Positions 59,910-64,000 of a DNA stretch of 64,000 bases are shown piece after piece. The notes below the pieces were generated by a model that was not told the origin of the DNA, searched no databases, and saw only the letters and a program-made list of their open reading frames with translations. Source of the DNA: DASYPQ01 sp041488095. Lineage in GTDB: Bacteria > Planctomycetota > UBA1135 > GCA-002686595. The stretch covers positions 1-64,000 of the forward strand of contig JBGPOP010000010.1 in NCBI GenBank assembly GCA_041488095.1, in the 5' to 3' direction. Both the position numbers and the translations under genes were made by a program. Numbering within the stretch: the stretch's first letter is position 1; each line of letters opens with the position of its first letter.

Positions 59910-60598
59910 GCGCCCCCTCCCTTGCCCTCGTCCGCGAGCGCGGGCTTGAGGACCGCATCGAGCGCACGGCGCGCCACCTCCGTGGCACTCTCCCCCTGGG
60001 TGCGCGCCATCTCGTCCAGCGAGCGCCCGCGCAGGACGAAGTCGAAGAACGCGCTCCGTTCGGCCAGGGGCAGGAGGTTGAACGCCGCGCAGGCCGCGCG
60101 CATCGCTTCGGGGTTGAGGCCCAGAGGGCGGGCCAGAGAGGCGAACACACCGGGTTCCTCGGAATCGGCACGCCGACACTCGCGCGCGGACTCCGTCCGG
60201 TGCCCGCGCCCGGGTTCGTGGTCCTCGCGGAGCAGCTCGTGGACGGCCTCGACCACCGCGCTCTCGATCCAATCGCGCAGCACGGGACGGCCCCGGTAGT
60301 GTCCGGAGAAGCGCGCGATCCGAGCGATCGCACGCAGATGCACGCGGTCGGCGTCGAGGAGGAGCGCATCGGCCCGCAACCGCGTGGCGACGAACTCGCG
60401 CACCCGGAGGGGATCGTCCAGGACGAGACGCCCCAGCACCTCGCGCGGGGTGCCACTCAGGAGCTTCCTCCAATCCGGATCGGCACAGGCCTCCGGCGGA
60501 GCCGGAGTGGAAGTCCCGGTGGAAAGGGTCGACCCCGGGGCATGCGCTCCGCGGATCGATCCGGTCTGAGCCGCTGCGGCCGGCGAGCTTCGGTCCAC
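59906..60598 (-). CDS. Divergent sigma-70/ECF-like protein
   Basis: 230 residues. The middle (LRAIARIARFSGHYRGRPVLRDWIESAVVEAVHELL) resembles ECF region 2, and the C-terminus (FNLLPLAERSAFFDFVLRGRSLDEMARTQGESATEVARRAL) resembles region 4: a helix-turn-helix with the LP..eR...f.l...GrS..EiA pattern. Similarity is weak, so a sigma-like DNA-binding role is likely but unproven. The GTG start is supported by GAGGAGG 7 nt upstream. It heads a three-gene operon. Confidence 0.65.
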   Translation of the reverse strand: MDRSSPAAAAQTGSIRGAHAPGSTLSTGTSTPAPPEACADPDWRKLLSGTPREVLGRLVLDDPLRVREFVATRLRADALLLDADRVHLRAIARIARFSGHYRGRPVLRDWIESAVVEAVHELLREDHEPGRGHRTESARECRRADSEEPGVFASLARPLGLNPEAMRAACAAFNLLPLAERSAFFDFVLRGRSLDEMARTQGESATEVARRALDAVLKPALADEGKGGGA

Positions 60599-60904
60599 GC
60601 GCGATCCTCCTCGTGTCCCGCCGGCGATTTCCGGCGCGGTGAGCCGCAGTCTACTCGCACCCGCGACGGCTGGTCAGTGCGGCTAGAGGACCAGGCCCTC
60701 GGAAACCGGCCGGAAGGCCCTGGAGGCGGCCCGCAGACACGATCGAGTCGCACACACCGGCGGCGACGGTCAGGGCGGTGCTCGCTTCGAACGATCGCAT
60801 TCCCCATTTCAACGGTCGGCGGGAGGGATCCGGGTTTTCCAACACGCTCGCACCTTGGCTAGGATCCGGACGCTCGATGCCCCCTTGGGCCTTCACCGGC
60901 CTCC
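60599..60904. promoter_or_regulatory. Divergent promoter region, sigma-like operon and fabI
   Basis: A 306-bp gap between two divergent starts with no ORF I can support. It should hold promoters for both. A TTCCAA/TAGGAT pair 17 nt apart near 60837-60865 on the plus strand is a weak candidate for fabI. No clear operator was found. Confidence 0.35.
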
Positions 60905-61690
60905 ATGGAGTTCCCCTTGCACCGGATCCTCGACGGCAGAAACGGCCTCGTCCTCGGCGTCGCCAACAAACGCTCGATCGCCTGGGCGTGCGCACAGTCG
61001 CTCGCCGGTGCCGGGATGCGCCTCGCGCTGACGTACCAGGGCGAGCGGCTGGAGAAGGGAGTGCGCGACCTCGCGGCCGAGCTGCCGGGATCGATCGCGC
61101 TGCCCTGCGACGTGACGCAGCCTGAATCGATGGACGCTCTGCTCGCCTCGATCGAGAAGGAGATGGGAGGTCTCGACGGCGTCGTTCACGCCATCGCCTT
61201 CGCCAAGCGCGAGGAGCTGGCAGGCGACTTCTTCAACACCTCGAAGGACGGCTGGGCCCTCGCGCAGGAGGTCTCGGCCTTCTCGCTGCTGGCCCTGACC
61301 CGCCGCGCGCTGCCCCTGATGGAAGGGCGTTCGGGCTCGATCGTGACCCTGACCTACATCGGCGGCGAGCGCGTGGTGCCCAACTACAACGTCATGGGCG
61401 TGGCCAAGGCCGCGTTGGAGGCCAGCGTGCGCTACCTGGCCAACGACCTGGGCCCGCGCGGCATCCGCATCAACGCGATCAGCGCCGGCCCGATCCGCAC
61501 GCTCTCCTCCGCCGGAGTGTCGGGATTCAGCGAGATCCTCGACCATGTCGCCCAGCGCGCTCCGCTGCGCCGCAACATCACGGCGGAAGAGGTCGGCGAC
61601 ACCTGCATGTTCCTCGTCAGCCCCCTGGCGCGCGGGATCACCGGGAGCGTCGTCTACGTCGACGCCGGGTATCACGTGATGGGCGTCTGA
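60905..61690 (+). CDS. fabI: Enoyl-[acyl-carrier-protein] reductase, FabI type
   Basis: 261 residues, a short-chain dehydrogenase. FabI performs the last, NADH-dependent reduction in each fatty-acid elongation round. Motifs: GVANKRSIAWACAQSLA (nucleotide binding), a FabI-type active site YIGGERVVPNYNVMGVAK (Tyr151, Tyr161, Lys168), and GIRINAISAGPIRTLSS. The spacing Tyr-x6-Lys marks FabI and not classical SDRs. It starts right after the divergent promoter gap and does not share an operon. Confidence 0.95.
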   Translation: MEFPLHRILDGRNGLVLGVANKRSIAWACAQSLAGAGMRLALTYQGERLEKGVRDLAAELPGSIALPCDVTQPESMDALLASIEKEMGGLDGVVHAIAFAKREELAGDFFNTSKDGWALAQEVSAFSLLALTRRALPLMEGRSGSIVTLTYIGGERVVPNYNVMGVAKAALEASVRYLANDLGPRGIRINAISAGPIRTLSSAGVSGFSEILDHVAQRAPLRRNITAEEVGDTCMFLVSPLARGITGSVVYVDAGYHVMGV

Positions 61691-61775
61691 CCGAGGCAAT
61701 CGGGAGGAGGAGCAGGGCGGGGAGGGCGCGCATGGATTCCGGGGCTCCTGCCGCGGGGACGGCTCACGGTCTAAC

Positions 61776-62981
61776 ATGCTTCCCGCGATCTCCATGGAAG
61801 GACCCCGCCGTTCGAGGATCGAGCGCGAGACGCTCTTCGCCACCTGCGCCCCGGGTCTCGAGCCGGTGCTCCACGCCGAGCTGCGCGGCTTGCGGCTGGC
61901 GAAGATCGAGCGCCAGGTGGGGGGAGCACGTTTCGAGGGCACGATCGAGGACGCCTGGCGCGCCAACTTGAGGCTGAGGACCGCCGTGCGCGTGCTCCTG
62001 CGTCTGGCGCGGTTCGAGGCCGCGACCGGCGAGGCCCTCTACTCCGGCGCGGCCGCCGTGGATTGGAGTCGCTTCCTGCGCCCGGACGGGACCTTCCGCG
62101 TCGACGCGCAGTCGAGCGAATCGGCGCTCGACCACACGCTGTTCGTCCAGCAGAAGGTCAAGGACGCTGTCGCCGACTCCTTCCTCGCCCGGCACGGCCT
62201 GCGGCCCTCGGTCGACCTCGAGAATCCCGGCTTGTCGATCCACGTCCACTTGTTCCGTGATCGTTGCACCCTCTCGGCCGACACGTCGGGCGACTCGCTG
62301 CACAAGCGCGGCTGGCGTCGGTACCAAGGTCGCGCCCCGCTGGCCGAGACGCTCGCCGCCGGCATCGTGCTCCTGTCCGGATGGGACCGCCGCTCCCCGC
62401 TCCTCGATCCCTTCTGCGGCTCGGGGACGATCTTGATCGAGGCCGCGCTGATCGCGGGAGGGGTCGCGCCGGGGCTCTTCCGCAAGCGCTTCGGATTCGA
62501 GAGCTGGCCTGGACACGATCCACTTCGGTGGGGCGCGCTGATCGCCGCGGCCCGCGAGGAGATCCGCTTCCCTCCCAAGCTGAACCTGATCGGCTCCGAC
62601 GCCGACGCGAGGACGGTCGAGGGCGCTCGGGAGAACCTGTCGGCCGCAGAGCTCGACGGCCGCGTGACCCTCGAGGTCGGCAGCGTGTTGGGCTTCGCAC
62701 CCAAGCCGGGCTGGAACGCCTGGATCGTCACGAATCCTCCCTACGGCGAACGGGTCGGCCAGGAGCGCGAGCTCCAGCCTCTCTACCGCCGTTTCGGTGC
62801 GGTCCTGCGCGAGCGCTGTGCCGGATACCATATCGCGATCCTGTCCGGGAACGCGGCGCTCGCGCGAGCCCTCGGCCTCGACCCCGACCGGCGGACGCCC
62901 TTGAAGAACGGAGCACTCGATTGCGAGCTGCTCGAGTTCGCGATTCCATCCCGATCCCCTCGCTCTCCTCTCCAGACATGA
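61776..62981 (+). CDS. 23S rRNA N2-guanine methyltransferase, RlmL-N-terminal type
   Basis: 401 residues. A THUMP-type N-terminal half (ETLFATCAPGLEPVLHAELRGL, GTIEDAWRANLRLRTAVRVLL, HVHLFRDRCTLSADTSG) leads to a Rossmann methyltransferase half with LLDPFCGSGTILIEAA (SAM motif I) and the catalytic TNPPYGERVG (NPPY). This matches the m2G2445 half of RlmL; the m7G2069 half is absent. ATG 61776 is used; ATG 61794 is alternative. The stop overlaps the next gene (ATGA). Confidence 0.9.
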   Translation: MLPAISMEGPRRSRIERETLFATCAPGLEPVLHAELRGLRLAKIERQVGGARFEGTIEDAWRANLRLRTAVRVLLRLARFEAATGEALYSGAAAVDWSRFLRPDGTFRVDAQSSESALDHTLFVQQKVKDAVADSFLARHGLRPSVDLENPGLSIHVHLFRDRCTLSADTSGDSLHKRGWRRYQGRAPLAETLAAGIVLLSGWDRRSPLLDPFCGSGTILIEAALIAGGVAPGLFRKRFGFESWPGHDPLRWGALIAAAREEIRFPPKLNLIGSDADARTVEGARENLSAAELDGRVTLEVGSVLGFAPKPGWNAWIVTNPPYGERVGQERELQPLYRRFGAVLRERCAGYHIAILSGNAALARALGLDPDRRTPLKNGALDCELLEFAIPSRSPRSPLQT

Positions 62982-63724
62982 AACGATCACGCGCATCCAT
63001 CGCCGCGCTCCTCCTCGGTCTGTCCGCCTGCCGAGCCGCCCGTCCGAGCCCATCCGCCGCGGATTATGGAAGCGATCCGCGTGCCGCAGCGCTCGCCGAA
63101 CGGGTCCTGGAGAAGATGGGAGGCCGCGAAGCCTGGGAACGGACACGCTTCGTCTTCTGGAACTTCATGGGCAGCCGGCGCCTGTGGTGGGACAAGCGCA
63201 TCGGGGATCTGCGGCTCGAGTCCGGGAACCGCGTGGTCCTCGTGAACCTGAACACGCACGAGGGACGAGCCTTCGAGAAGGGCCAGGAGATCCTGGAACC
63301 CAGCTTGCGCAAGAGCTCGCTCGAGAAGGCCTACGCGGCCTTCATCAACGACTCGTACTGGATGTTCATGCCCTACAAGCTGCGCGATCCCGGAGTGCAT
63401 CTCGCTGATCTCGGCGAGGGCAAGACGCAGGCCGGCCGCGCGGCGGAGGTGCTCGAGCTGACCTTCGACGGGGTCGGCCTGACCCCCAAGAACCGGTACC
63501 AGGTGCTGGTCGGCAAGCAGAGCGGCCTGGTCGAGCAGTGGGACTTCTATCAGGACCGGGACGACAAGGTGCCGCGGCTCTCGACGCCGTGGAACGGATG
63601 GAAACGCTTCGGCCACATCCTGCTCTGCACCGACCACGGCGACGGAAGGGACTGGGAGATCGCCGTGTCCGACGACCTCCCGCGGTCGGTGTTCGAGAGC
63701 CCGGGGCCGGTGCGGGCCCCTTGA
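62978..63724 (+). CDS. Lipoprotein of unknown function
   Basis: 248 residues. A lipobox (LLGLSAC, Cys18) marks it as a lipoprotein, followed by a beta-rich domain: RTRFVFWNFMGSRRLWWDKRIGDLRLES, YWMFMPYKLRDPGVHLADLG, then ELTFDGVGLTPKNRYQVLVG. The layout is loosely like LolA/LppX-type folds. Function unknown. The ATG overlaps the methyltransferase stop, so translation is coupled, though a shared function is not obvious. Confidence 0.7.
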   Translation: MKRSRASIAALLLGLSACRAARPSPSAADYGSDPRAAALAERVLEKMGGREAWERTRFVFWNFMGSRRLWWDKRIGDLRLESGNRVVLVNLNTHEGRAFEKGQEILEPSLRKSSLEKAYAAFINDSYWMFMPYKLRDPGVHLADLGEGKTQAGRAAEVLELTFDGVGLTPKNRYQVLVGKQSGLVEQWDFYQDRDDKVPRLSTPWNGWKRFGHILLCTDHGDGRDWEIAVSDDLPRSVFESPGPVRAP

Positions 63725-63727
63725 ACG

Positions 63728-63748
63728 CGCGGGCGCCTCGAGCCCGCG
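63728..63748. terminator. 7-bp hairpin between convergent genes at the right end
   Basis: CGCGGGC (63728-63734) pairs perfectly with GCCCGCG (63742-63748) across a 7-nt loop, between the lipoprotein stop and the convergent stop at 63753. Likely used in both directions. Confidence 0.5.
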
Positions 63749-63752
63749 GGCC

Positions 63753-64000
63753 TCACGGCGTTGTGGGCTGGGGCTCCCCCTGCAGATCTCCGAACAGGTG
63801 GATCGCGCCGCGGGTGCGGACGATCGACGAGAGCAGGAGGATGCCCAGGACTCCCGCAGCCGCGATGGCGAACCACCCCGGATGGTCCGTGCCGCCGTGG
63901 CCGATCGAAGCCGAGGGTTGGACGCCCAGCAGCGGATAGAGCCGATCGACGATCCAGCCCAGCGCGAGGGTGACGACCGAGAGCGCCGCCACGGTGATGA
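63753..64000 (-). CDS. C-terminal part of a membrane protein, cut by window edge
   Basis: At least 81 residues read in from the right edge; the start is outside the window. Two hydrophobic helices are visible (SVVTLALGWIVDRLYPLL and WFAIAAAGVLGILLLSSIV), then a short polar tail. Not recognised; a small subunit of a membrane complex is one possibility. A GTG at 63992 could also start a 79-residue protein. Confidence 0.5.
   Translation of the reverse strand, partial: ITVAALSVVTLALGWIVDRLYPLLGVQPSASIGHGGTDHPGWFAIAAAGVLGILLLSSIVRTRGAIHLFGDLQGEPQPTTP

Overview
The window is high-GC DNA, densely coding and bacterial. The best guess for the source is a member of the Planctomycetota or a close relative. 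This rests on gene content and not on any marker comparison: secreted FG-GAP/VCBS and ASPIC/UnbV proteins, a sulfatase-fold enzyme, a squalene-cyclase-repeat protein, many TPR fusions, an ECF sigma factor paired with a TPR anti-sigma factor, and two exported proteins sharing a Cys-rich C-terminal module. No rRNA, tRNA, CRISPR array, insertion sequence, phage gene or attachment site was found, so the window reads as chromosomal core plus lineage-specific genes.

Layout. 1-370: 3' end of a DNA polymerase III alpha gene. 398-3014: a four-repeat SANT/Myb-like protein downstream of ptsI. 3295-4347: a membrane coiled-coil protein. 4362-13631, all minus strand: HMG-CoA reductase, an M23-like membrane protein, EF-G, a beta-propeller protein, a DJ-1-like protein and a Tex-like RNA-binding protein. 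13722-15340: two coupled SPFH proteins. 15355-16512: a MORN lipoprotein and a receiver-only regulator that looks like a shortened OmpR-type protein. 16780-21273: an NTF2-like exported protein, a nitroreductase-methyltransferase fusion, an unknown gene of different base composition and a HEAT-vWA protein. 21418-25786: a degenerate beta-lactamase-fold protein followed by an exported TPR-CHAT protease-like protein. 25830-33433: an MFS exporter, a secreted protein, a membrane ferredoxin fused to TPRs, a squalene-cyclase-repeat protein, a fragment of an M2 dipeptidase and a TPR-thioredoxin. 33498-39960: an exported protein, a duplicated parvulin isomerase, a GT-C membrane protein and a DUF47-Pit phosphate uptake pair.

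40026-45298 is a minus-strand run: sigma factor, zinc-finger/TPR anti-sigma, exported protein, pdxA and a sulfatase-fold enzyme. 45571-47320 carries queG and a 73-residue zinc ribbon. 47330-52477 holds a TPR protein and two FG-GAP proteins, then thiE, queA and a GT-C mannosyltransferase-like gene. 56275-60598 is an unusual three-gene operon: a divergent sigma-like protein, a helical-repeat protein and a GAF-AAA+-Fis protein that lacks the sigma54-contact loop. The window ends with fabI, an rlmL-type rRNA methyltransferase, a lipoprotein and the end of a membrane protein.

The strongest candidate for something undescribed is the 56-60 kb operon. The degenerate beta-lactamase/exported CHAT pair at 21.4-25.8 kb comes second. 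Many neighbouring genes are joined by 4-nt stop/start overlaps, so these groupings are probably real transcription units.
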